Shown: one piece after another, positions 1 to 5,165 of the stretch | Layout of the letters: every line of letters starts with the position of its first letter | Position numbering within the stretch: position 1 is the first letter of the stretch | Notes under the pieces: model-generated | Seen by the model: the letters and a program-made list of their open reading frames with translations, nothing else | What the model was told of the DNA's origin: nothing | The model's database searches: none | Assembly (NCBI GenBank): GCA_903829565.1 | Contig: CAIKQM010000172.1 | Location: 1 to 5,165, forward strand | DNA: 5,165 nucleotides | Direction: 5' to 3' | From: an uncultured Planctomycetota bacterium | Lineage (GTDB): Bacteria > Planctomycetota > UBA1135 > GCA-002686595 | Made by a program: the position numbers and the translations under genes

Positions 1-816
1 CGCATCGCTGACAAGGCACAACCCGCGCGGCGTGCGCGCCTTCAGCGCCAAGTCGATCGCGTCGCCCCCTACATGCATCAAATCGCCAATGATCTCGGCG
101 TACAGCGCCGCATCGGTCAACGCCATGCCCGCCAAGCCGATCTCGCGATGATGGATCGGGCCCATGGCGTTGAAGAGGTGCGTGGCCCCCACGGCTCCGT
201 GCTGGGCGGCTTTGCGCGCGGTGGCGGCGTCACTCTTCGAGTGGCCTAGCGAGACGCGCACGCCGCTCCTGACGCACTCGGCGATCATGTCAAAAGAACC
301 TGACAGCTCGGGCGCCACGGTCAAGGTGCGCACCATGCGCCCCGAGCCCGTCGCAGGGCCGAGGATGGCGCGCAGGCCCGCCACCGATGGCACATGCAAG
401 TCGTGCTTCGGCAGCGCACCGGCCATCTCGGGGTTCACGAACGGCCCTTCCAGGTGGATGCCCGCCACACGCGCGACGCCGGACGGGAGCTTGGCCGCAG
501 CAGCCTCCAAGGCTGCGCAGCACTCACCCAACACCGACGGCTCCGCCGGGAACAGCGTGGGCTGGAAGCTCGTGGTGCCGTAACGCGCCAACGCGCGCGC
601 CATGCCGGCAAGATCCAGCAGCGGATTGCAGCCGCCAAAGCCATGCAGGTGCAAGTCCACGAAGCCCGGCGCGATCACCGGACCGTCGCTTTGGTCATTC
701 AGCTCGACACGCGCGATGCGACCGGCTTCGATCGTCAACGAGCCACCGCGCAGCTCGCCTTCGACGAGCAACCGTCCGGAGAGAACGAGCGGCGCTTCCT
801 TGCGTGTGTCCGTCAT
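1..816 (-). CDS. nagA: N-acetylglucosamine-6-phosphate deacetylase, C-terminus cut by window edge
   Basis: Cytoplasmic amidohydrolase that removes the acetyl group from GlcNAc-6-phosphate to give glucosamine-6-phosphate and acetate, in amino-sugar and cell-wall recycling. My translation of the minus strand gives 272 residues, open at the left edge. An N-terminal beta-sandwich strand region is followed by APGFVDLHLHG (residues 49-59, metal-type HxH at H56/H58), GIHLEGPF (119-126, metal ligand E123), SLGHS (189-193, H192), ATHLFNAM (211-218, H213), an HHRE motif (222-225), GDLMHVG (244-250) and LVSDA at the edge, where D271 matches the catalytic Asp. Family members run about 380 residues, so roughly the last quarter is missing. 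The ATG at 814-816 overlaps the rsmD stop (ATGA), which suggests translational coupling, with only a weak AGG upstream. The usual DGxH is DLMH here and HHREPG is HHREIG, both minor variants. The family call is firm; exact substrate specificity is inferred. Confidence 0.92.
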   Translation of the reverse strand, partial: MTDTRKEAPLVLSGRLLVEGELRGGSLTIEAGRIARVELNDQSDGPVIAPGFVDLHLHGFGGCNPLLDLAGMARALARYGTTSFQPTLFPAEPSVLGECCAALEAAAAKLPSGVARVAGIHLEGPFVNPEMAGALPKHDLHVPSVAGLRAILGPATGSGRMVRTLTVAPELSGSFDMIAECVRSGVRVSLGHSKSDAATARKAAQHGAVGATHLFNAMGPIHHREIGLAGMALTDAALYAEIIGDLMHVGGDAIDLALKARTPRGLCLVSDA

Positions 817-1391
817 GTGGCCTGTCCAAGATACACGAGACACGACGAGCCATAGGCGCGCGTCTCGAGGCTGCACGGCGTCTTGAGTCGCAACATCTCG
901 GCCGCCCGCACGGGCGCGTGCAAGGCAATCACGCCCTGCGGCGCGAGGTGCGCCGCCAGCAACTGGTCCAGCGCGTCGTACAGCTCCTTGCGCTGTTTGG
1001 GGTCTTCGTACACGGCAAAGGGCGGATCACAGAAGATGATGTCCCATGGTTCGCGCGCAGCGTCAGGTTCGTGCCACGCGCGCTCGGACAACGCGTCGTT
1101 ACGCACCACACGCGCGCGCTCCTCGACGGCCAACTCGGCAACATTGCGCTTGAGCGTGGCCAACGCAGGCGCCCCGCGCTCGAGAAAGCGCGCATGCCTT
1201 GCCCCACGCGACAACGCCTCCAGCCCTTGCGAGCCCGAGCCCGCATACAGGTCCAACACGCGCGCATCCTCGACCTTCGCGCCCAACCAATCGAACAAAG
1301 CCGTGCGCACACGGTCGAGCAACGGCCGCGTGCCCTCGCCCGGCGGAGCTTCGAACTGCCGGCCGCCAAGTTCTCCAGAGATGATGCGCAT
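813..1391 (-). CDS. rsmD: 16S rRNA (guanine(966)-N(2))-methyltransferase RsmD
   Basis: SAM-dependent methyltransferase that in known members methylates N2 of G966 in 16S rRNA of the assembled 30S subunit. The 192-residue length matches the family (E. coli about 198). Diagnostic features in order are the N-terminal MRIISGELGGR (residues 1-11), TRPLLDRVRTALFDWL (21-36), SAM-binding motif I DLYAGSGSQG (47-56) followed by LEALSRGA, the catalytic DPPF at 122-125 (the N/DPPY/F motif of N2-guanine methyltransferases), and a C-terminal YGSSCLVYL (180-188). The ATG at 1391 is chosen because the MRIISG start is the conserved family N-terminus; no clear Shine-Dalgarno precedes it. It lies 12 bp downstream of the stop of the exported-protein gene and overlaps nagA by 4 bp. 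In many bacteria rsmD is followed by coaD; here nagA takes that place. Confidence 0.95.
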   Translation of the reverse strand: MRIISGELGGRQFEAPPGEGTRPLLDRVRTALFDWLGAKVEDARVLDLYAGSGSQGLEALSRGARHARFLERGAPALATLKRNVAELAVEERARVVRNDALSERAWHEPDAAREPWDIIFCDPPFAVYEDPKQRKELYDALDQLLAAHLAPQGVIALHAPVRAAEMLRLKTPCSLETRAYGSSCLVYLGQAT

Positions 1392-1403
1392 CGCGCCCGT
1401 AGG

Positions 1404-2063
1404 CTAACGATTGGAGCGACGCGAGTCCGGTGTTGCTGCGATCTGCGTCAGAGTCCGTTCACACACGGTGAGGGTCTCCTGACGGTATTCAGGCTCAAAA
1501 CTCGGCGCCCGTGCGCCGGGCTCATCCATCCAACTCACGTCGACCATACGCGCAAGAAAGGGGTACTCGGTGCGCGACCATTGGTACTGCCGCCCCTCGC
1601 CGTATGTGGTCAGGTAGCCGGGCATGTTGGGGGTCACTACACGCTGCTGCTGCGTCTCGACGTACTCACCGCGCGCGTCCAAGGTTGCCAACACGCACTC
1701 TTCCAAGAGTCGGCGTGCAGCCATCGCTTCTTCGGGACTCCCGGGCTTACTCTGCTCCAATCGGGATCTGTACCGCGCAATCCGCGCAATGCGGCCGTCT
1801 AGCACCGCATCGAAGCCACTGTTCGCCTTGTGGCCTTCGGATGCGCCGACTAGATGGTTCATCGGATCACGCACCGAGGCCGATTCCGGCACTGGCTTGG
1901 ATAGCGTGGGCTCCGAGTTGGCGAGTTCGGACTCCTCCGTGTTGCGGCCAGCACCCGGAGTTGGTGCGCTCGCCGGATCCGATCCGCTCTGGGGTTCGGG
2001 CCACGTCATCGATATCGCAACCAGGACCAAAGACAACGCCACGCCTATCAGCACTCGTTTCAT
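1404..2063 (-). CDS. Hypothetical exported or membrane-anchored protein
   Basis: I do not recognise this 219-residue protein. MKRVLIGVALSLVLVAIS (residues 1-18) has a basic start and a hydrophobic core, so it is a signal peptide or an uncleaved anchor; there is no lipobox Cys. Residues about 22-66 are rich in Pro, Ser, Gly and Glu and look like a disordered linker. Residues about 84-130 are likely helical (repeated Arg/Ala/Leu, including RIARIARYRSRLEQ). After this comes a segment with many aromatic residues (about 149-195: GYLTTYGEGRQYQWSRTEYPF and DVSWMDEP). There are two Cys, at 123 and 201. An in-frame ATG at 2111 would add 16 residues, but the ATG at 2061-2063 has AAGGA five bases upstream and puts the signal at the N-terminus, so I prefer it. 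The gene heads the rsmD-nagA unit. Function unknown; envelope location is inferred from the signal only. Confidence 0.8.
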   Translation of the reverse strand: MKRVLIGVALSLVLVAISMTWPEPQSGSDPASAPTPGAGRNTEESELANSEPTLSKPVPESASVRDPMNHLVGASEGHKANSGFDAVLDGRIARIARYRSRLEQSKPGSPEEAMAARRLLEECVLATLDARGEYVETQQQRVVTPNMPGYLTTYGEGRQYQWSRTEYPFLARMVDVSWMDEPGARAPSFEPEYRQETLTVCERTLTQIAATPDSRRSNR

Positions 2064-2068
2064 GCAGA

Positions 2069-2074
2069 TCCTTT
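2069..2074 (-). promoter_or_regulatory. Shine-Dalgarno of the exported-protein gene
   Basis: On the minus strand AAAGGA lies five bases before the ATG ending at 2061. This supports that start over the in-frame ATG at 2111, which would place the hydrophobic segment 17 residues in. It is the only clear ribosome binding site on the minus strand of this window. Confidence 0.6.
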
Positions 2075-2094
2075 GAGAGGAGTCAAGAACCGTA

Positions 2095-2109
2095 GAGCCT
2101 GATTGGCTC
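2095..2109. repeat. Small inverted repeat GAGCC-TGATT-GGCTC
   Basis: A perfect 5-bp inverted repeat around a 5-nt spacer, ending 31 bp upstream of the leftward gene's ATG at 2063. It could be an operator half-site pair or a hairpin in the leader of the minus-strand mRNA. A repeat this short has an appreciable chance of arising at random in a 154-bp region, so I give it only as a visible structure. Confidence 0.3.
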
Positions 2110-2166
2110 ACTCAGGTCCCCTCCACACGTACCTCTCAGCTCGCCACAGGAATGGACTGACGGAGT

Positions 2167-2177
2167 TTCGCTAGTCT
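2167..2177 (+). promoter_or_regulatory. Possible -10 region (TTCGCTAGTCT) of the AHSA1-type gene
   Basis: TAGTCT (2172-2177) fits the relaxed TAnnnT pattern of a sigma70-type -10 and is preceded by TTCGC. The same 11-mer with one change (TTCGCTATTCT) lies just before pdxJ. No convincing -35 is seen 16-18 bp upstream. It would place a transcript start near 2184, about 34 nt before the ATG at 2218. The surrounding CTAGTCTAG (2171-2179) is nearly palindromic, so TAGACT on the other strand could serve the leftward unit as well. Inference only. Confidence 0.3.
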
Positions 2178-2217
2178 AGGCACAGCCGCACGCACGGGGT
2201 CTCGCCAACATAGCACC

Positions 2218-2679
2218 ATGGACACCAACGACCTCGTCCTTTCGCGCCTCATCAAGGCATCAAGGCCTTCAGTGTGGCGCGCGTGGACCGAGCCCAAGCT
2301 GCTCGTGCAGTGGTTCTGTCCGAGACCGTGGACTACGGAGTTGCGAGCCTTCGAGCTGCGTCCCGGCGGCGGATTCCACACGCTGATGCGCGGCCCCGAT
2401 GGCGGCGAAAGCGACAACCCCGGCTGCTTCCTCGAAGTCGTCGAGCGAGAGCGGCTCGTGTTTACCTCTCAGCTCGGCGCGGGCTGGCGGCCGCAGACCG
2501 CATGGCTCCCGATGACGGCCGAAATCACGCTTTCCGACGAGGGTGCCCACACCCGCTACACCGCGAGGGTGATGCACCCCGACCGTGCCACGCGCGACCA
2601 GCATGAGAAGCTCGGTTTCTACGACGGTTGGAACTTGTGCATCACGCAGCTGGAAGAGGTGGCGCTCACCTTGCGTTGA
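2218..2679 (+). CDS. SRPBCC / AHSA1 (YndB-type) domain protein
   Basis: A 153-residue single-domain protein of the SRPBCC helix-grip superfamily, in the group named after the C-terminal domain of the Hsp90 ATPase activator Aha1. Members form a deep hydrophobic pocket and are mostly uncharacterised; stand-alone bacterial ones are thought to bind small lipophilic ligands. Visible hallmarks are LVLSRLIKASRPSVWRAWTEPKLLVQWFCP (residues 6-35), FELRPGGGFHTLMRGPDG (45-62), CFLEVVERERLVFT (70-83), MTAEITLSD (99-107), TRYTARVMH (112-120) and HEKLGFYDGWNLCITQLE (129-146). Length is normal for the family. There is no signal peptide, so it is probably cytoplasmic. The ATG is the first possible start after an in-frame stop at 2158-2160, and no Shine-Dalgarno is present (CATAGCACC before ATG). 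It is the first gene of the rightward block, 52 nt before pdxJ, and nothing in context reveals its ligand. Confidence 0.88.
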   Translation: MDTNDLVLSRLIKASRPSVWRAWTEPKLLVQWFCPRPWTTELRAFELRPGGGFHTLMRGPDGGESDNPGCFLEVVERERLVFTSQLGAGWRPQTAWLPMTAEITLSDEGAHTRYTARVMHPDRATRDQHEKLGFYDGWNLCITQLEEVALTLR

Positions 2680-2684
2680 TGGAG

Positions 2685-2708
2685 CCAGCTACCGCTTTCG
2701 AGCGCTGG
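2685..2708 (+). terminator. Stem-loop between the AHSA1-type gene and pdxJ
   Basis: CCAG, CTAC bulge, CGCT, TTCG loop, AGCG, CTGG: an 8-bp interrupted stem with a UUCG loop, beginning 5 nt after the stop of the upstream gene. No U-run follows (ATTCGCTATTCT), so it is not a canonical intrinsic terminator. It could be a weak terminator, an mRNA-end stabiliser or a spacer structure that separates pdxJ expression from the gene before it. Confidence 0.35.
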
Positions 2709-2709
2709 A

Positions 2710-2720
2710 TTCGCTATTCT
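2710..2720 (+). promoter_or_regulatory. Possible -10 region (TTCGCTATTCT) of the pdxJ-dapA unit
   Basis: TATTCT (2715-2720) is a fair TAnnnT -10 element and the 11-mer matches 10 of 11 bases of the one at 2167-2177. No good -35 is seen; the place where it should be overlaps the stem-loop at 2685-2708. A start 6-8 nt downstream would leave only about 4-6 nt of leader before the pdxJ ATG, i.e. a nearly leaderless message, which would agree with the absence of a Shine-Dalgarno there. Inference. Confidence 0.3.
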
Positions 2721-2731
2721 GACCGGGCACC

Positions 2732-3457
2732 ATGCCCCGCCTCCATGTCAACATCGACCATGTCGCCACGTTGCGACAGGCGCGCCGCGAGACGTTCCCG
2801 GACCCCGTTGCTTGGGCGTTGCGCGCAGAAGCCGCCGGCGCCGTCGGGATCACCTTTCACTTGCGCAAGGACCGGCGTCACATCCAGGATGCCGATGTCA
2901 AGGCGTTGAAGAAGGCGGTCACGACCAAGCTGAACTTTGAGATGTCGCTCGATCCCGAGATTGTCGAGATCGCGGCGCGTGCGCGGGCCGAGGCGTACTG
3001 CATCGTGCCCGAGATCCGCGCCGAAGTGACGACCGAAGGCGGCTTGGATGTGCGGCGTGAGGCCAAGCGCTTGCTGCCCGTGGTGGCGCGACTTGCGCGC
3101 CGCGGTGCTGAGGTGTCGTTATTCGTCGATCCGGATGTAGAGCAGCTGGCTGCGGCGGTGGACACCGGCGCAGAGTTCGTCGAGCTGCACACGGGGCGCT
3201 ACGCGCAAGCCAAGGGGCGGGCCAAAGTGCGCGAGTTGGCGCGCCTCGAGCGTGCAGCCATCGCCGCGCACGATGGCGGATTGCGCGTCAACATGGGCCA
3301 CGGGCTCGACTACGACAATGTGGCGCCGGTGGCGCGGCTGCCGCATGTGGAGGAACTCAACATCGGCTTTGCCATCGTTGCACGCAGCGTGTTCACTGGT
3401 GTGGACGAAGCGGTCGGCAGCATGGTGCGCCTGTGCCGCGGAGGAAACACGCGATGA
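2732..3457 (+). CDS. pdxJ: Pyridoxine 5'-phosphate synthase
   Basis: Cytoplasmic TIM-barrel enzyme that condenses 3-amino-2-oxopropyl phosphate with 1-deoxy-D-xylulose 5-phosphate to pyridoxine 5'-phosphate, the last ring-forming step of DXP-dependent vitamin B6 synthesis. The 241-residue length is typical. Aligned by eye to E. coli PdxJ, the residues N7, D9-H10, R18, H43, R45, H50, E70, T100 in EVTTEGGLDV, E151 in ELHTG, and H190 in GHGL match its substrate-binding and catalytic positions. Four usually conserved positions differ: F42, K46, M188 and F213. The ATG at 2732 is fixed by an in-frame stop at 2720-2722 with no other start between; no Shine-Dalgarno is present (GGGCACC before ATG). 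The stop overlaps the dapA start as ATGA, so the two genes are coupled. Identity is firm; the effect of the substitutions is unknown. Confidence 0.95.
   Translation: MPRLHVNIDHVATLRQARRETFPDPVAWALRAEAAGAVGITFHLRKDRRHIQDADVKALKKAVTTKLNFEMSLDPEIVEIAARARAEAYCIVPEIRAEVTTEGGLDVRREAKRLLPVVARLARRGAEVSLFVDPDVEQLAAAVDTGAEFVELHTGRYAQAKGRAKVRELARLERAAIAAHDGGLRVNMGHGLDYDNVAPVARLPHVEELNIGFAIVARSVFTGVDEAVGSMVRLCRGGNTR
3440..3444 (+). promoter_or_regulatory. Shine-Dalgarno GGAGG that sets the dapA start
   Basis: GGAGG lies inside the end of pdxJ, nine bases before the ATG at 3454. It decides between that ATG and an upstream in-frame GTG at 3433, which would add seven residues and has no such site. This is the strongest ribosome binding site in the window, in contrast to the two genes upstream that have none. 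Confidence 0.75.
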
Positions 3458-4350
3458 ACCAGTTGCACCCTCGCTGCCAGTTGCAAGGAAGTCTAGTCGC
3501 GCTGGTCACGCCTATGCGTGGCGGTGCGGTCGATTGGGTGGCGTTCGAGCGCTTGCTTGAGTGGCACATGGAACAGGGCACCGACGGCATCGTCGTGTGC
3601 GGAACCACTGGCGAAGCAGCGACTCTCTCGAGCGAAGAGCGGCGCAAGCTGGTGACGAAGGCGCGCCTGAAGCTGCTTGGGCGCATTCCGTTGGTGGTCG
3701 GCGTCGGCACGAATGACACGCGCACCACGATCACGCACGCGCGTGAGGCCGAATTGTTGGGCGCCGATGCGCTGTTGGCGGTGACGCCGTACTACAACAA
3801 GCCGTCGCCGCGCGGCCTCGTGCTGCACTACTCGGCTCTGGCGGATGCGGTGCGTACGCCGATCGTCCTGTACAACGTGCCGTCGCGCACCGGGGTCGAT
3901 ATGCCGGTCGAAGTTGTCAAGGAACTTGGACAACGGTACGAACATGTGGTGGCCGTCAAAGAGGCCAAGCCTGATCTCGAGCGCGTGCGGCGTTTGGTGC
4001 AAGAGACTCCTTGTGCCGTCCTGTGCGGCGACGATGCCTCGCTGGTGGATTTCCTCGAAGCCGGCGCGGTCGGCGTCATCGGAGTGGTGAACAACCTCTT
4101 GCCTGCGGAGTGCGCTGCGCTGGTGCGCGCCACTCAACAGCGAGACAGCGTGCTCGCCGCCACCATCGTGGAGCGCTTTGCTCCGTTGGCGCATGACTTG
4201 TTCTTGGAGCCCAATCCTGTGCCGGTGAAGTGGGCGCTCGAACAACGCTTCCCGTTCATGTCTTCGGAAGTGCGCTTGCCGCTGGCGCCGTTGGAGTCAG
4301 CTACGAAGACGCGCCTGAGCGCCACCTTGAAAGCGTGTCGCGTGCTCTGA
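3454..4350 (+). CDS. dapA: 4-hydroxy-tetrahydrodipicolinate synthase
   Basis: Cytoplasmic (beta/alpha)8 aldolase that condenses pyruvate with aspartate semialdehyde, the first committed step to diaminopimelate and lysine. It has 298 residues (E. coli 292). Visible motifs are GSLVALVTPM (12-21), VCGTTGEAATLS (48-59, with T51/T52), TPYYNKPS (111-118, Y114), LYNVPSRTG (139-147, Y140 of the Tyr-Thr-Tyr triad and R145), AVKEAK (167-172, Schiff-base K169), GDDAS (192-196) and EPNPVPVKWA (252-261). The full catalytic set is present, which favours DapA over related N-acetylneuraminate lyase or KDG aldolases. The lysine-inhibition site is altered: E. coli S48, H53, H56 and E84 align with A55, S60, R63 and T91. 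The ATG with GGAGG upstream is chosen over a GTG 21 bases earlier. It overlaps pdxJ by ATGA and the next gene by TGATG. Confidence 0.95.
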   Translation: MNQLHPRCQLQGSLVALVTPMRGGAVDWVAFERLLEWHMEQGTDGIVVCGTTGEAATLSSEERRKLVTKARLKLLGRIPLVVGVGTNDTRTTITHAREAELLGADALLAVTPYYNKPSPRGLVLHYSALADAVRTPIVLYNVPSRTGVDMPVEVVKELGQRYEHVVAVKEAKPDLERVRRLVQETPCAVLCGDDASLVDFLEAGAVGVIGVVNNLLPAECAALVRATQQRDSVLAATIVERFAPLAHDLFLEPNPVPVKWALEQRFPFMSSEVRLPLAPLESATKTRLSATLKACRVL

Positions 4351-5165
4351 TGCGTTGGATTGCCGGGTTGCTGCTGTTGGTTGGGTGCCAGATGCCACAG
4401 CAGCAGCGTCCGGATCCGCAGGCGTTAGAGCGCGACTTGCGCGCGCTCACAGCGGACTTCGCCGGCGATGTGGGCCTGTACGTGAGCTCTCTGGATGGCA
4501 CTTGCGAAGTGGCGTTGCGTGCAGATGAGGTGTTCCCCACCGCCTCGTTGATCAAGGTGCCGATCGCCTTGGGCTTGTTGCAGCGAGTCGAGTCCGGGCA
4601 GTTCGACTGGAAGGCCTCCGTCCCCTACGACCCCAAGTACGGGCGTGGCGGCGATGACCTTGTGGCCAAGCTCACGCCTGGTGCCAAAGTGGAGCCCAAC
4701 AAGTTGCTGTTCTTGATGGAGTCACTCTCCGACAACACAGCCAGCGTGTGGTGCGAAGATCTGGCTGGCGGCGGCGCAGCTATCAACGCGTGGATGGAAG
4801 CTCATGGCTATCGCGTCACGCGTGTGAACTCGCGCGTTGCTGGCCGTGAATCAGACTACAAGCAGTATGGTTGGGGCCAAACGACGCCGCGCGAGATGGC
4901 CGAGATGCTCGTCGCCATTCGCGAACGGCGCGCGGTCTCTCCGGCTGCCGATGAACATTTGGACCGCATGCTCGGCCGTGCGTACTGGGATGGCGAGGCC
5001 TTGAGCTCGGTACCCAGCGATGTGCATGTGATCAGCAAACAGGGCGCAGTCAACGCCTCGCGTTCAGAAGTGCTGCTGGTGTCGGCACCGCATGGTGCGT
5101 ACGTGCTGTGCGTGATCACGAAGAACCAAGTCGATCAGTCGTGGGACGACAGCAACGCAGGCTTC
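4350..5165 (+). CDS. Class A beta-lactamase-related serine hydrolase, lipoprotein, C-terminus cut by window edge
   Basis: My translation gives 272 residues, open at the right edge. MRWIAGLLLLVGC is a short lipoprotein signal with lipobox LVGC (Cys13), so the product is probably lipid-anchored and faces the periplasm. A Gln/Pro linker follows, then a penicillin-recognising hydrolase domain: TASLIK (64-69, nucleophile S66 and K69 of SxxK), SLSDNTA (125-131, SDN loop at 127-129, 61 residues after S66 as in class A enzymes), GRES (165-168), YGWGQTTPREM (173-183) and SKQG (229-232) in the place of KTG. The omega loop is shorter than in true class A lactamases and no clear E166/N170 pair is seen, so I do not call it a resistance gene. 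I recall the YGWGQTTPREM and SKQGAVN blocks from a widespread uncharacterised subfamily; substrate unknown. A few tens of C-terminal residues are probably missing. The start overlaps the dapA stop (TGATG). Confidence 0.87.
   Translation, partial: MRWIAGLLLLVGCQMPQQQRPDPQALERDLRALTADFAGDVGLYVSSLDGTCEVALRADEVFPTASLIKVPIALGLLQRVESGQFDWKASVPYDPKYGRGGDDLVAKLTPGAKVEPNKLLFLMESLSDNTASVWCEDLAGGGAAINAWMEAHGYRVTRVNSRVAGRESDYKQYGWGQTTPREMAEMLVAIRERRAVSPAADEHLDRMLGRAYWDGEALSSVPSDVHVISKQGAVNASRSEVLLVSAPHGAYVLCVITKNQVDQSWDDSNAGF

Noticed and set aside
387..1802. Long 471-codon open frame on the plus strand across nagA, rsmD and the exported-protein gene
   Set aside because: It is antisense to two firmly identified genes and a well-supported third, its product is a low-complexity Arg/Ala/Pro mix with no domain, and long antisense frames are expected at this GC content.
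2064..2111. Upstream in-frame start at 2111 for the exported-protein gene
   Set aside because: It adds 16 polar residues before the signal sequence and has no better ribosome site, whereas the ATG ending at 2061 has AAGGA five bases upstream.
2130..2476. 14-nt exact direct repeat TACCTCTCAGCTCG at 2130-2143 and 2463-2476
   Set aside because: One copy is in the intergenic region and the other inside the AHSA1-type coding sequence where it encodes normal family residues; a single match of this length is weakly notable and has no structure around it.
3433..3453. GTG start at 3433 for dapA
   Set aside because: The ATG at 3454 has GGAGG nine bases upstream, forms an ATGA overlap with pdxJ, and already gives slightly more N-terminus than E. 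coli DapA.
3493..4245. 250-codon open frame antisense to dapA
   Set aside because: Entirely inside dapA, with Arg/His/Gln-rich composition typical of a reverse-strand shadow and no recognisable motif.
4392..4406. CAGCAGCAG triplet repeat, also seen in the exported-protein gene
   Set aside because: Only three units, encoding a Gln run in each protein; too short to call a microsatellite.
4350..5165. Antibiotic-resistance beta-lactamase
   Set aside because: The KTG motif is KQG and the E166/N170 omega-loop pair is not evident, so the fold is related but lactamase activity is not supported.

Overview
The window is about 62% GC (estimated by eye), densely coding bacterial chromosome with two divergent gene blocks and no mobile element, CRISPR array, tRNA or rRNA that I can see. 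All the recognisable genes are of chromosomal, mostly housekeeping type. The lineage is not settled by the sequence. The mix fits a high-GC diderm that makes diaminopimelate and exports lipoproteins: DXP-dependent vitamin B6 synthesis (pdxJ), an SRPBCC/AHSA1 protein, a lipoprotein serine hydrolase with a 'YGWGQTTPREM' block, and starts that often lack a Shine-Dalgarno. Planctomycetota is my best guess, with a deltaproteobacterium-like group as the alternative.

Minus-strand block (read from 2063 down to 1). It encodes a short unrecognised protein with an N-terminal export or anchor signal (2063-1404), then the 16S rRNA methyltransferase RsmD (1391-813), then N-acetylglucosamine-6-phosphate deacetylase NagA (816 to beyond the left edge). 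The gaps are 12 bp and then a 4-bp ATGA overlap, so this looks like one transcription unit. The left edge cuts nagA just after its predicted catalytic Asp.

Divergent intergenic region (2064-2217, 154 bp). It holds a Shine-Dalgarno for the leftward gene, a small GAGCC-N5-GGCTC inverted repeat, and a near-palindromic CTAGTCTAG that could supply a -10 element to the rightward gene.

Plus-strand block (2218 to the right edge). It encodes an AHSA1-type SRPBCC protein, then after a 52-nt gap pdxJ, dapA and a class-A-beta-lactamase-like serine hydrolase lipoprotein. The last three are joined by ATGA and TGATG stop/start overlaps and are very probably co-transcribed. PdxJ makes pyridoxine 5'-phosphate. 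DapA starts the diaminopimelate/lysine branch that feeds peptidoglycan. The hydrolase belongs to the penicillin-recognising fold and is predicted to sit on a membrane facing the periplasm. A shared cell-wall theme (dapA, hydrolase, and nagA on the other strand) is possible but is inference.

I found no convincing new multi-gene system. The points most worth a second look are the DapA allosteric-site substitutions, clustered active-site substitutions in PdxJ, the non-lactamase omega loop of the lipoprotein hydrolase, the orphan exported protein at the head of the rsmD unit, and a shared TTCGCTAnTCT motif before two genes that lack a Shine-Dalgarno.
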